64,000 bases of DNA. It comes from Tabrizicola_A sp964393035. Lineage in GTDB: Bacteria > Pseudomonadota > Alphaproteobacteria > Rhodobacterales > Rhodobacteraceae. The notes under the pieces are model-generated. The model saw nothing but the letters and a program-made list of their open reading frames with translations, did no database searches and was not told the origin of the DNA. The DNA lies in assembly GCA_964393035.1 (NCBI GenBank), contig CAYMRX010000006.1:1-64000 (forward strand), read 5' to 3'. The position numbers were made by a program, and so were the translations under genes. Numbering within the stretch: the stretch's first letter is position 1; each line of letters begins with the position of its first letter. Positions 16,177 through 24,528 of the stretch are shown here, one piece after another.

Positions 16177-16234
16177 CCTCTTGCGTTGCGACGCGACATC
16201 TGGCCATCTGCCCGCACGTTTTCGGAGACCCGCC

Positions 16235-16798
16235 ATGCGCTCTTTCCTGATCGCGGCCCCGCTTCTGGTGGCTGGGCTGATCCTGTCGGCCTGTGTGCTG
16301 CCGGGTGTGCTGCCGGGGGCAAAAGCGGGGAAACCCGCCGCCAATCCGATCACCGGTTCTGCGGTGACCACGCAGGCGCTGGACAGCCCGTCATCTGAGC
16401 AACCGGCCTCTGGCCAGCCGGTCGCAGGGCAGGTTGACGCCTCCTATGATGCCATCATGGCGGCTGAGGCCGCGAAACCCGCGCCCGACACCGTGGTGAC
16501 ACCCGCTTCTGAGGTCGAGGAACCAGCCCCGGTGCAGCCTGTGACCCCGGTAGAACCGGTCACGCCAGAGGCGATCAAATGCATCAAACACGGCGGCACC
16601 TGGGCCTCGGTCGGGGCCAGCGGGGCCAAGGCTTGCGTCAAGCGCACCAAGGATGGCGGAAAAGCCTGCACGAAAGAAACCCAATGCGAGGGCTATTGCC
16701 TTGCCCGGTCCCGCAGTTGTGCCCCCATCAAACCGATGTTCGGCTGCACCGACATCCTTCAGGCCGATGGGCGCGAGGTGACGCTATGTCTCGACTAA
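16235..16798 (+). CDS. Putative lipoprotein with Cys-rich C-terminus
   Basis: A 187-residue protein with a lipoprotein signal peptide; the lipobox LILSAC ends at about residue 20. A Pro/Val/Glu-rich low-complexity linker covers roughly residues 60-110. A compact C-terminal domain with six or more cysteines follows (IKCIKHGGTW, KACVKRT, KACTKETQCEGYCLARSRSCAP, FGCTDI), likely disulphide-bonded in the periplasm. I do not recognise the family. Its 3' end overlaps the following lipocalin gene by 13 bp, so the two are co-expressed. Confidence 0.78.
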   Translation: MRSFLIAAPLLVAGLILSACVLPGVLPGAKAGKPAANPITGSAVTTQALDSPSSEQPASGQPVAGQVDASYDAIMAAEAAKPAPDTVVTPASEVEEPAPVQPVTPVEPVTPEAIKCIKHGGTWASVGASGAKACVKRTKDGGKACTKETQCEGYCLARSRSCAPIKPMFGCTDILQADGREVTLCLD

Positions 16799-17271
16799 GT
16801 CTTTTGACCGTTGTTCTTCTGGCCGCCTGTGTCGGCAAGACCGCGAATCTGCCGCAGGGCAACTATCGGCCCAAGGGCGGGCAGGTCTATTCCTCGGCGG
16901 TCTTTGATCCCGGCCGCCTGCCCGGGCGCTGGCAACAGGTTGCGACCTTTGGTCCGGCCAGTTGCAAGCCGGGCGGGGTGGATATCAAGGTGCGGGGCAA
17001 AGCCTCGTTCCGGCTTTGCCTTGGCGGGCGCGATGTGAAGGGCGCGGGCCAGATCCAGCCGGTCGGGCCGGGACGGCTGGCCATCGCGGGGCAGGAATGG
17101 TGGGTGCTGTGGGCCGATGGCGATTATCGTACCATGGTCATCGGCCATCCTTCCGGCGCCTTCGGCTTTGTGCTGAACCGGGGCGGCAAGATTTCGGCCG
17201 ACCGCATGACGGCCGCGCGCGAGATATTGGAGTGGAACGGCTACGACATGGCGCAGTTTCAGGCGCTTTGA
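16786..17271 (+). CDS. Lipocalin family lipoprotein
   Basis: A 161-residue protein with a short lipoprotein signal (LLAAC lipobox near residue 15). It has lipocalin signatures: the GRWQQVATF motif (G-x-W family signature), a beta-barrel-like middle and the terminal EWNGYDMAQFQAL resembling Blc. Bacterial lipocalins bind fatty acids or lysophospholipids at the outer membrane. It overlaps the preceding Cys-rich lipoprotein gene by 13 bp and is tail-to-tail overlapped by 13 bp with the XRE regulator gene. A fatty-acid desaturase lies 0.9 kb away, consistent with a membrane-lipid theme. Confidence 0.8.
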   Translation: MSRLSLLTVVLLAACVGKTANLPQGNYRPKGGQVYSSAVFDPGRLPGRWQQVATFGPASCKPGGVDIKVRGKASFRLCLGGRDVKGAGQIQPVGPGRLAIAGQEWWVLWADGDYRTMVIGHPSGAFGFVLNRGGKISADRMTAAREILEWNGYDMAQFQAL

Positions 17272-18113
17272 AGACCGGCGCGCAAGGCGCGCAGGTGCCC
17301 GCCGACATCACGGGCCCCCAAGGGGGCGGCGCGCACCAGCCAGTCAAAATGCGCCGAAATCGCCGCCACCCGTGCCGGATCGCGGAAGCTGACATAGGAT
17401 CGGCCGAGGTAAATCACCGCCAGATGCGGGCCAAAGACCGTCACAGGGGCGGAATAAACCTGATGCGCGTCAAAGAGATAGAGGCGCAGGCCGGGATAAA
17501 GCTCGTCCGTGAGCTGGATCAGCCGATCCAGTTGCGCGGCCCGCACGGTCGGGACCAGGCCCTGCCAATAGCCGACCCCGGCCGCGAAACCCGCGATTTC
17601 ATGCAGGGGCAGGGCGATTTCATAATCTGATCGCGCCCCGCGCAGATGCGCCAGTTGCGCCTCGAACCCGGCGATGGCGGTTTCGGGCGCCCCGCCCAAG
17701 GCATCGCGATATTCCCAATCCACCACCGCGCGGGTTTTCAGCATGTCCGGCAGGGTCGCCGGCACATGGCGGATCTTGTAGCCCGCCGCCTCCTGGTGCC
17801 AGCCAAAGATCGCCTCGTCGAACAGGGCGCGGGGGGCGTCGGTCAGCGTGACGGATTGGGCCAGGGCCTGATCCAGCGGGGCAGGCGTTTCGGCCAGCCC
17901 CAAAAGCCAATCGGACGACACGGCAAGGGCCGCCGCCGCCTCGGCCACGACTTGGGCATTGGGCAGCCGCGTGCCGGGCGAAAGCAGCGCGGAAAAGGTT
18001 GACCGGTCCACCCCGACAGCGCGTGCCAAGGCGCTTTGGCTTTGCCCGGCTGCGGCCATCGCCTGCGCCAAGCGCGCGCGGAACAGCGTGGCGCGGTTGC
18101 GTTTGTCTATCAT
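17259..18113 (-). CDS. XRE-family helix-turn-helix regulator
   Basis: A 284-residue protein with an N-terminal lambda-repressor-like HTH (GQSQSALARAVGVDRSTFSALL, roughly residues 23-44). A long C-terminal domain of unknown ligand follows, whose last third (YSAPVTVFGPHLAVIYLGRSYVSFR) is conserved in Rhodobacterales relatives. It is divergent from the fatty-acid desaturase across 104 bp and is the likely regulator of that gene. The start MIDKRNRATLF at 18113 is chosen over a Met five codons upstream. Confidence 0.85.
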   Translation of the reverse strand: MIDKRNRATLFRARLAQAMAAAGQSQSALARAVGVDRSTFSALLSPGTRLPNAQVVAEAAAALAVSSDWLLGLAETPAPLDQALAQSVTLTDAPRALFDEAIFGWHQEAAGYKIRHVPATLPDMLKTRAVVDWEYRDALGGAPETAIAGFEAQLAHLRGARSDYEIALPLHEIAGFAAGVGYWQGLVPTVRAAQLDRLIQLTDELYPGLRLYLFDAHQVYSAPVTVFGPHLAVIYLGRSYVSFRDPARVAAISAHFDWLVRAAPLGARDVGGHLRALRAGLQSA

Positions 18114-18217
18114 GTGGTGACATTCCAAAACGTCTGCGACTTAATGTTGCGTATCTTCCAAGTTCCGGCGGGTCATTGCAAGTGCTACGTCTTGCGTGAC
18201 CGCATAAGGAGCCCGAC

Positions 18218-19141
18218 ATGCCCACCCCCCGCGAGATTGAATGGCCCACCTTGGCGATGCTGGCGCTGACCTATGCCACCTTCGCCTTGGGCACGCTGCT
18301 CTGGCCGTGGTCGGGGCTGCTGGCCATCGTGGTTTCCGCCCTTGCCATCGCGCAATATTCCTCGCTGCAACATGAGGTGTTGCACGGCCATCCGTTCGGC
18401 AATTGCTGGCTGGACGATGCGCTGGTCTTTCCGGCCCTGACCGTCTTTGTGCCTTACCTGCGCTTCAAAGACACGCATTTGCAGCATCACTATGACCCGA
18501 ACCTGACCGACCCCTATGATGATCCTGAATGTAACTACATGGACCCCAAGGTGTGGGAGCGCACCTCGCGCCCGATGCAAAAGCTCTTGCGGCTGAACAA
18601 CACGCTTTTGGGGCGTATTCTCTTGGGGCCGGCCATCGGGACCTGGTTCTTCTCCGGCCCCGACATTGCGCAGATGCTGGCGGGCAATCGGCGTGTTATC
18701 CAATCTTGGGCCCTGCATGCCTTGGGCTTTGTGCCGGTGCTGATCTGGCTTTGGGGCTTTACCGAAATGCCGGTCTGGGCTTGGATCGTGGCGGCCTATA
18801 TCGGCTATGGCATCCTGAAAATCCGCACCTATCTGGAACACCGCGCGCATGAGGCCTTTCGCGCCCGCACGGTCATCATCGAGGATAAGGGGATACTTTC
18901 TCTCTTGTTTCTAAACAACAATCTTCATGTTGTGCATCACTGCCACCCGGCCTTGCCCTGGTACAAATTGCCCGGCCTTTATGCCGCCAAGGGCGAACAT
19001 TATCGCCGTCGCAATGAATCCTATGTCTATCGCAGCTATGCCGACATTTTCCGGCAATTCCTGTTCAAGGCCAAGGATCCGGTGCCGCATCCGGTTTGGC
19101 CCGTGCGCAAATCTGACCAGAACGACGCCGATGCCGTGTAG
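18218..19141 (+). CDS. Membrane fatty-acid desaturase
   Basis: A 307-residue integral membrane di-iron desaturase. The three histidine boxes are visible: HEVLHGH (52-58), HLQHH (87-91) and HVVHH in the C-terminal third. Hydrophobic segments flank them (LAMLALTYATFALGTLLW, LLAIVVSALAIA, LGFVPVLIWLWGF, AWIVAAYIGYGI). It introduces a double bond into membrane fatty acyl chains or a related lipid; regiospecificity is not predictable. It is divergent from an XRE regulator. The coding stretch around 18885-18945, including the third box, is AT-richer than the rest. Confidence 0.9.
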   Translation: MPTPREIEWPTLAMLALTYATFALGTLLWPWSGLLAIVVSALAIAQYSSLQHEVLHGHPFGNCWLDDALVFPALTVFVPYLRFKDTHLQHHYDPNLTDPYDDPECNYMDPKVWERTSRPMQKLLRLNNTLLGRILLGPAIGTWFFSGPDIAQMLAGNRRVIQSWALHALGFVPVLIWLWGFTEMPVWAWIVAAYIGYGILKIRTYLEHRAHEAFRARTVIIEDKGILSLLFLNNNLHVVHHCHPALPWYKLPGLYAAKGEHYRRRNESYVYRSYADIFRQFLFKAKDPVPHPVWPVRKSDQNDADAV

Positions 19142-19168
19142 GTCGGGCTTCAGCCCGACAACCACGCC

Positions 19169-19768
19169 CTAAAGCCGCCGAAAGGTTGGCACCGGCCCGG
19201 AATTGTCGAAGAAGGGCACGCCCGGTTGGTCGGCCCCGGCCAGAACGGCGGTCACTTCGGCCAGCACGACCTCGGTGATGAAGGGCAGATCCAGTGCGCG
19301 GGCCTCGGCCAGACCGATCCAATGCAGATGCGACAGCTCATCGGTGGCGTCTGAGAACTGCACCGTATCACCTTGCGCCCCTGCGGCCGGAACCAGAAAG
19401 AACCGCGCGTCAAAGCGGCGGCTGCGGCCGGGGGGCGTGATGGCGCGGAAGACAAAGCGGAACGTCGCATCGGGGGCCGGACGCAGGCCGGTTTCCTCAT
19501 GCAATTCACGCAGGCCCGCGCGGACCAGCGTTTGGGCATCGGGGGCGCCGTCGGGGCATCGCAAGGCGAGCCGTTCAAAGCAATCGACGTCAAGCGTCAC
19601 CGGGGCGCCCGCCTGATCCTGCGGGTCCACCGCGCCGCCGGGAAAGACATATTTCGACGGCATGAACACGGCCGCAGCACCGCGCTGCCCCATCAGGATC
19701 TCATGCCCCGCTGGCCCTTCGCGCCACAGGATCACGGTTGCAGCCGGGCGGATCGGCTCGTCAACCAT
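19169..19768 (-). CDS. Nudix hydrolase
   Basis: A 199-residue Nudix protein. The conserved REL-x2-EE-x-G core of the Nudix box is seen as LRELHEETGL, downstream of KYVFPGGAVDPQDQ. The longer spacing and the preceding GGAVD are typical of the NUDT7/NUDT19-like coenzyme A or broad-specificity group. The ATG at 19768 overlaps the end of the upstream DUF983 gene by 8 bp; a longer start at 19795 is possible. It hydrolyses a nucleoside diphosphate derivative; the exact substrate is unknown. Confidence 0.87.
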   Translation of the reverse strand: MVDEPIRPAATVILWREGPAGHEILMGQRGAAAVFMPSKYVFPGGAVDPQDQAGAPVTLDVDCFERLALRCPDGAPDAQTLVRAGLRELHEETGLRPAPDATFRFVFRAITPPGRSRRFDARFFLVPAAGAQGDTVQFSDATDELSHLHWIGLAEARALDLPFITEVVLAEVTAVLAGADQPGVPFFDNSGPVPTFRRL

Positions 19769-20171
19769 CGGCGGGATCGGCCGCCCCAAAGCCATGCATG
19801 CGCTTGGACCATTGCAAGGCCACGAAAGCGCCTTTCAGCCGTGGCAGCAGATACAGCGACAACGCCACGGTGCCCACGGAAAATATCGTGGCCATGGTCC
19901 AAGGCTCGGGCCGCCAGACCGCATAGGCAAAGCCAAGGATCGGCGCCAAAAGATGCCCGACGATCAGGATGGTCAGATAGGCCGGACCATCATCGGCGCG
20001 GTGGTGATGCATCGCTTCGCCGCAAACCGGGCAGGTGTCGCGCACCTTGAGATAGCCTTTCAGCATCGGTCCCTGACCGCAGGACGGGCAGCGCCCCTTC
20101 CAGCCGCGCAGGACCGAAGGCCAGAATGGGCGGTCTTCCGTGTCGATCAAACTGGTGGTGGCGTCGGTCAT
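19761..20171 (-). CDS. DUF983 family membrane protein
   Basis: A 136-residue protein starting MTDATTSLIDTEDRPFW. It has a zinc-ribbon-like pair of Cys-X2-Cys motifs (GRCPSCGQG and DTCPVCGEA), a His cluster (MHHHRADDGPAYL) and two predicted transmembrane helices (LTILIVGHLLAPILGFAYAV; TIFSVGTVALSLYLLP). This is the DUF983 layout found near cytochrome oxidase or Nudix genes in alphaproteobacteria. Function unknown. It is translationally coupled to the Nudix gene. Confidence 0.87.
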   Translation of the reverse strand: MTDATTSLIDTEDRPFWPSVLRGWKGRCPSCGQGPMLKGYLKVRDTCPVCGEAMHHHRADDGPAYLTILIVGHLLAPILGFAYAVWRPEPWTMATIFSVGTVALSLYLLPRLKGAFVALQWSKRMHGFGAADPADG

Positions 20172-20375
20172 CGGGCAAGTCCTGCAAGGTATGTCTGAGA
20201 TATAGCTTCTCGGAGGCGCATTCGAATAGCCCAAAAGCGGGGGCGGGCGGCTTTGTCGCAGCCCGGCCGTTTTGCCGGGCGCAAAATTCCTGCGACGGAA
20301 CCGCCGCCGCCCGGCGTTTGATTGGCATGAACGCCCTGCATCCCAGCAGGCGCGACAGAAAGCCGGAGATGCAAG

Positions 20376-20933
20376 ATGATGCTGACTGCAAGATATTCCG
20401 CCGTGATGCTGGCTGCCCTGATGGGGCTCACCCTGTCGACCGCGGCCATGGCCGAAGATGGTTCTTTTGGTGGTCCCATGGGTGGAGCACTGCTGAACTT
20501 TGATCAGCTTGACGCCAATAAGGACGGCAAGGTGACCAAAGAAGAACTTGCCGCCCATCGGACCGCAAAATTCACCGAGGCCGACACCGACAAGGACGGC
20601 AAGCTTTCGGCCGATGAGATGGTCGCGATGCACGAAAAGGCCGTGGCAGAGCGCAAGGCTGCAATGGTCAAGGCGATGATCGCCCGCATCGACAGCGACA
20701 AAGATGGCTTTGTCTCGGATGCGGAAATGCAATCCATGCCGATGATGGGCAAGATGTTTGACCGGCTGGACGAAAATGCCGACGGGGCGATCTCGACCGA
20801 GGAAATGGCGGCGATGAAGGCACGTATGGGCGAACGGATGCATGGCAAGGGCCACGGCATGGGGCATGGCGGCTATGGCGGCCATGGCAAACATGGCGGT
20901 GGCATCTGGAACTGGATGGGCGGCGACGATTAA
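20376..20933 (+). CDS. Secreted EF-hand calcium-binding protein
   Basis: A 185-residue exported protein. The signal peptide is roughly residues 1-26, ending AAMAEDG, and four canonical EF-hand loops follow: DANKDGKVTKEE, DTDKDGKLSADE, DSDKDGFVSDAE and DENADGAISTEE. A His/Gly-rich tail (MHGKGHGMGHGGYGGHG) may bind metal. It probably binds calcium in the periplasm. It lies directly upstream of an ECF sigma factor/metal-sensor operon on the same strand, which suggests it is a target or an input of that system. A palindromic element begins immediately after its TAA. Confidence 0.87.
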   Translation: MMLTARYSAVMLAALMGLTLSTAAMAEDGSFGGPMGGALLNFDQLDANKDGKVTKEELAAHRTAKFTEADTDKDGKLSADEMVAMHEKAVAERKAAMVKAMIARIDSDKDGFVSDAEMQSMPMMGKMFDRLDENADGAISTEEMAAMKARMGERMHGKGHGMGHGGYGGHGKHGGGIWNWMGGDD

Positions 20934-21030
20934 GGCGTGTCTGTTTCATATCGAACCAAAACGGATCGAAAGGCGTGTTCGAGCGAAGGCGAGAGGCAAC
21001 GCTTTTCGATTCCGTGTGAAACAGACGCGC
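20934..21030. repeat. Dispersed palindromic element, copy A
   Basis: A 97-bp imperfect palindrome starting directly after the EF-hand gene TAA. The outer arms are GCGTGTCTGTTTCA / TGAAACAGACGCGC, and the inner arms are GGATCGAAA...GGCG / ACGCTTTTCGATTCC. The core ATCGAAA-GGCGTGTTCGAG...GAGAGGC-ACGCTTTTCGAT is shared with the element at 30102-30197, which also begins directly after a TAA. It may act as terminator or RNA-processing hairpin. Confidence 0.75.
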
Positions 21031-21043
21031 TCAGGCGTGAAGC

Positions 21044-21067
21044 GGGGGCGGGTTTGCGCCCGCCCCC
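21044..21067. terminator. GC-rich hairpin upstream of the sigma gene
   Basis: GGGGGCGGG-TTTGCG-CCCGCCCCC forms a perfect 9-bp stem just before the ECF sigma gene. There is no T-run, so it may be an attenuator or an mRNA 5' hairpin separating EF-hand and sigma expression, not a classical terminator. Confidence 0.45.
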
Positions 21068-21090
21068 TTGAGCCGCTACACCGGTTACAC

Positions 21091-21699
21091 ATGACCATGC
21101 CCCGCGACAGTGCTTTTGAAGCGTCACAGGCCGAGATCGACGCGCTCTCGGACGCAGCCCTTTTGGTGCTCTATGGCCAAGGCGACAGCGATGCGGCACG
21201 CGTCCTGACCGGGCGCCATCTGGGGCGGGTTTACCGATTTGCCGCCCGGGTGCTGGGTGATCGGGCCGAGGCCGAGGATGTGGCGCAGGAAGCCATGTTG
21301 CGGCTGTGGCGGGTGGCGCGCGATTGGCGATCGGGTGAGGCGCAACTGTCCAGCTGGCTGTACCGCGTCACCGCCAATCTTTGCACCGACCGCCAGCGCG
21401 CCCGCGCCCGCCGCCGGACCGAGGCCTTGGACGATGTGGCCGAACCCGCCGATGACAGGGCCGACACCGAAAGCGCGCTGATGGCGCGCCAGCGTGTCGA
21501 TGCCTTGCAGGCGGCCTTGGCCAGCCTGCCGGACCGCCAGCGACAGGCCGTGGTGCTGCGCCATATCGAGGGGCTTACAAACCCCGAAATTGCCACCATT
21601 CTGGACATCGGGGTGGAGGCGGTGGAAAGCCTGACGGCGCGGGGCAAGCGCGCCTTGACCGCGGCGCTCGCCGGGCAAAAATCAGCCTTGGGACTATGA
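21091..21699 (+). CDS. ECF-type RNA polymerase sigma factor
   Basis: A 202-residue sigma-70 family ECF factor. Region 2 is seen in RAEAEDVAQEAMLRLWRVARDWR, with an ANLCTDRQRARAR segment, and region 4 in LPDRQRQAVVLRHIEGLTNPEIATILDIGVEAVESL. The start at 21091 or 21097 follows a GC-rich leader. The stop (TGA 21697-21699) overlaps a possible ATG of the next gene, so it is coupled to a putative anti-sigma and a periplasmic metal-sensor gene, as in CnrYXH-like metal-response systems. Confidence 0.9.
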   Translation: MTMPRDSAFEASQAEIDALSDAALLVLYGQGDSDAARVLTGRHLGRVYRFAARVLGDRAEAEDVAQEAMLRLWRVARDWRSGEAQLSSWLYRVTANLCTDRQRARARRRTEALDDVAEPADDRADTESALMARQRVDALQAALASLPDRQRQAVVLRHIEGLTNPEIATILDIGVEAVESLTARGKRALTAALAGQKSALGL

Positions 21700-21710
21700 A
21701 AGGGGATGCG

Positions 21711-22070
21711 ATGACCGAAGATGATCTTGACGACCTGTTCGCCGCCGCCCAGTCCGAGGCCCTGCCTGTGCCCGCCGGTCTGATGGCGCGGGTGATCTCT
21801 GACGCCGAGGCGGAGCTTTTGGGGGGGGATCTTCCGCTCCGCGCGCAGCCGCAGGGTCGGCCTCAAGCCTCACATCTTTTGGCGCGTCTTGCCGGGCTTT
21901 TCGGCGGCACCGGGGCGCTGGCGGGTATGGTCACGGCCACGGTCGCCGGGTTCTGGCTTGGCTTTGCCCAGCCAGAACCGATGGGCGCGATGAGCGCGCT
22001 TCTGACCGGAACCAGCGCCGAGATTGACATGATGCCGGGCATTGATGCCCTTTTGGACGAGGCCCCGTGA
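21711..22070 (+). CDS. Putative membrane anti-sigma factor
   Basis: About 119 residues. An acidic N-terminal cytoplasmic segment (MTEDDLDDLFAAAQSEALPVPAGLMARV) is followed by a single hydrophobic segment (GALAGMVTATVAGFWLGFA) and a short periplasmic tail. Position between an ECF sigma gene and a periplasmic sensor, and single-pass topology, make an anti-sigma role likely. No ZAS motif is visible, so this is inferred. An alternative ATG at 21696 overlaps the sigma stop codon by 4 bp. Confidence 0.7.
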   Translation: MTEDDLDDLFAAAQSEALPVPAGLMARVISDAEAELLGGDLPLRAQPQGRPQASHLLARLAGLFGGTGALAGMVTATVAGFWLGFAQPEPMGAMSALLTGTSAEIDMMPGIDALLDEAP

Positions 22071-22606
22071 TGATGCCCCCCCGCATGGAAACCCAAGTGG
22101 AAAAGCTCCCCGTGACAAAGCCACCCGTGACAAAATCGAATTCAACCAAAGGCTTGCGCGTCGCGCTCGCGCTGTCGGTCGCTGTCAATCTGGCGGTTCT
22201 GGGGCTGGTTGCTGGGGTGATGTTGCGCGACGGGCCGGGGATGCGCGGGGCCATGGTGCGCGATCTGGGGTTCGGCCCCTATACCGAGGCCCTGCGCCCC
22301 GAAGACCGCAAGGCATTGCGACGCGCGCTGTTTGAAAAGGCGCCCGAGATCCTTGAGACACGCCGCATGATGCACGAGGATATGCAAGCGCTTCTGGGGC
22401 TTTTGCGCGCCGAACCCTTTGACGGACCTGCGTTCCGCAATCGGATGGAAACGCAGCATGAGCGGATGGAACACCAGTTGCAGCTGGGCCAAGGCCTGCT
22501 GCAAGACTTTATCGCGGCGATGCCCGCCGCAGAACGCCGCGCCTTTGCGGATCGGCTGGAAGCGGGCCTGCGCCATCACAAGGACCGGCGCGCGCCCCGC
22601 GACTGA
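22067..22606 (+). CDS. Periplasmic heavy-metal sensor-like protein
   Basis: A 179-residue protein with an N-terminal membrane anchor (VALALSVAVNLAVLGLVAGVM, about residues 32-52). A helical periplasmic domain rich in Met/His/Arg follows (RRMMHEDMQALLGLL, RNRMETQHERMEHQL), typical of the Spy/CpxP/CnrX-like metal-sensing family. The start is GTG 22067, overlapping the previous TGA by 4 bp, or ATG 22070. It completes the sigma/anti-sigma/sensor operon. Which metal or stress it senses is unknown. Confidence 0.8.
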   Translation: MMMPPRMETQVEKLPVTKPPVTKSNSTKGLRVALALSVAVNLAVLGLVAGVMLRDGPGMRGAMVRDLGFGPYTEALRPEDRKALRRALFEKAPEILETRRMMHEDMQALLGLLRAEPFDGPAFRNRMETQHERMEHQLQLGQGLLQDFIAAMPAAERRAFADRLEAGLRHHKDRRAPRD

Positions 22607-22612
22607 CCGGCG

Positions 22613-24028
22613 TCACGCCGCGTTGCGGCTGATCGTCACCTGATTGCGCCCTGCGGTCTTGGCGCGCAACAGCGCCCGGTCCGCCCGGTCAAAGATGTCG
22701 GTCACCGTCTCGATATGGGCCGGGGCTTCGCCCGCCTCGGAGATGGCCAGACCGATGGACAGGGTGACCGGCAGGGCTTCCATCTCGTTCAGGCGGAAGG
22801 GCTGCTCGGCCATCACCGCGCACAACCGTTCGGCGATGCGGCGGGCCTCGGGCAGGGCGATATCGGGCAGCGCGATCAGGAATTCCTCCCCCCCGATGCG
22901 CGCGACCAGATCACCCACCCGCAGGTTTTGCCGCAGGCGCTGGGCGACCTCGACCAGAACCGTATCGCCCGCGGCATGGCCGAAGCGGTCATTGATCGAC
23001 TTGAACCGGTCAATATCCGCCATCAGCACCGCAAACCGCGCGCCATTCGCGCGGGCGTTTTCCGCAATGGCTTGCAATTGGGCCAAGCCATAGCGCCGGT
23101 TGTGCAGGCCCGTCAGCGGATCAATCACCGCCAGCCGCAACCCGTCCCGGACCGAGGCGCGCAACTGGTCGCTTTGGGCTTTCATGGCCAGTTGACGTTG
23201 CAGCCGCAGGGCAAGTTCGTCGGCCGGGGTTGCCGGGCCAACGATGTCATTGGCCCCCAGATCAAAGGCCATGGCCGCCGAGACCGTGCTTTTGGTGCCG
23301 CGAAACACCACAAAGGCGGCATTGCGCGTGCTGGTGCGGCTGCGCAGATCCGACATCAGGCGCAATCCGCCGCCCTGAATGTCTAGGTCGGCGTCGATCA
23401 CATAAAGATCGGCGCCCGGCAGGTCATTCTGCCGCTGCGACAGGGCTTCTTCCGGGCTCATCACCACCAGTTTGCCGTCAAGCTTGCCGGTCAGGTTCCG
23501 CCGCAGCGACAGGGTGGTTTCGGGATGTTGCAGGATCAGGGCAACCGTGGCGGGGCATTGATAAAGGCCAGGGTTTTCGGCCAGACCAAAGGCCGGCAGT
23601 CTGCTGGCCGTTCCGCCGAAATCAGAGGTGAGATCACTGCCAAGTGCCGAAAGCGTCTCATTGGCGCGCACAAGGCTGCGGATCCGGGCCATCAGCGTCT
23701 GGTCATCAAGGGGCTTCACCAGAAAATCATCGGCCCCGGCGCGGAATGCCTCAACCCGGCTGTCGGCGGCTTGGGTGGCAGAAAAGACCACGATCGGAAT
23801 GTTGCGTGTCACGGGATCGGCGCGCAGGCGGCGCAGCACATCCGCGCCGGTCATGTCGGGCAGCATGCAATCCAGCAAGATCAGATCGGGGTTCAACGAT
23901 CTGGCCATGGCCAGACAGGTTTTCCCATCCCCCGCCACCTCGGGAAGATAACCCGCGGCGGTCAGCTTAACCTTCATGACGATGCGATTTGTCGCCACAT
24001 CATCAACAATGAGAACCTTGCCGCCCAT
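22613..24028 (-). CDS. pleD: PleD-like diguanylate cyclase response regulator (REC-REC-GGDEF)
   Basis: A 471-residue protein. The first receiver domain carries phospho-acceptor D53 (LILLDCMLPD) and the conserved DD/K residues (VDDVATN, FLVKPLDD). A second, degenerate receiver-like domain spans about 150-290, and the C-terminal GGDEF domain has the active site GGEEF near 379-383. An inhibitory-site RxxD lies five residues upstream (RVGDLVARIGGEEF), so product inhibition by c-di-GMP is expected. This is the PleD layout that couples phosphorylation to c-di-GMP synthesis and cell polarity. It is convergent with the metal-sensor gene, 6 bp apart. Confidence 0.93.
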   Translation of the reverse strand: MGGKVLIVDDVATNRIVMKVKLTAAGYLPEVAGDGKTCLAMARSLNPDLILLDCMLPDMTGADVLRRLRADPVTRNIPIVVFSATQAADSRVEAFRAGADDFLVKPLDDQTLMARIRSLVRANETLSALGSDLTSDFGGTASRLPAFGLAENPGLYQCPATVALILQHPETTLSLRRNLTGKLDGKLVVMSPEEALSQRQNDLPGADLYVIDADLDIQGGGLRLMSDLRSRTSTRNAAFVVFRGTKSTVSAAMAFDLGANDIVGPATPADELALRLQRQLAMKAQSDQLRASVRDGLRLAVIDPLTGLHNRRYGLAQLQAIAENARANGARFAVLMADIDRFKSINDRFGHAAGDTVLVEVAQRLRQNLRVGDLVARIGGEEFLIALPDIALPEARRIAERLCAVMAEQPFRLNEMEALPVTLSIGLAISEAGEAPAHIETVTDIFDRADRALLRAKTAGRNQVTISRNAA

Positions 24029-24211
24029 TTTACCCAGACCTGTTTCGAATGCTCCGACCGCTTCCAAAAAGACCGGGGGAAAAGGCCCGTCGTCGTTGGT
24101 GTCGGTTCGTGTCTTCACTTTGCCTACCAAGTGGTTAAGGAATCCTTTCCAATTGGGTAACAGAAGGGTTCAAATCCTTCTCTTTTCTGTGGATAAACTT
24201 GGGGAAAAATC

Positions 24212-24493
24212 GTGAATCGGCAAGAATCCGCTGAAATATTGGCCTTGCAGGCGCTTGGATGGCTGCTGGGCCAGCCCGACGAACTGGCAGGATTTCTTAA
24301 CGCCTCGGGGGCATCCCCCGCCGATCTGGGGCGGCTGGCGCGCGATCCGCATTTCCTTGCAGCACTGGTTGACTACCTTTTGGAGACGGATGATCGCGTG
24401 CTGGCCTGCACGCGCGCGCTTGATGTGCCGCCCACCGCGCTGGGTGAGGCCCGGCAAGGCCTGCCGGGCGGGCGCGATCCGCACTGGACCTGA
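24212..24493 (+). CDS. DUF3572 family protein
   Basis: A 93-residue protein with the family pattern ESAEILALQALGWLLGQPDELAGFLNASGASPADL. It is found next to pleD in many alphaproteobacteria, divergently as here. Function unknown. The start is a GTG at 24212 preceded by GGGGAAA. The PleD-DUF3572 intergenic region is about 180 bp and AT-richer than average. Confidence 0.87.
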   Translation: MNRQESAEILALQALGWLLGQPDELAGFLNASGASPADLGRLARDPHFLAALVDYLLETDDRVLACTRALDVPPTALGEARQGLPGGRDPHWT

Positions 24494-24528
24494 AGCGCAG
24501 GCCGCGCCATGCTGGTGAAAACGGGGGC

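Noticed and set aside
15959..16234. Long in-frame extension upstream of the Cys-rich lipoprotein
   Set aside because: The extension overlaps the aldo/keto reductase 3' end out of frame. The lipoprotein signal peptide and lipobox fix the start at 16235.
20297..20316. GGAACC...CGTTT upstream of the EF-hand gene as an ECF promoter
   Set aside because: The spacing between the two boxes is 12 nt, whereas ECF promoters of this type need about 15-16, so the match is probably chance.
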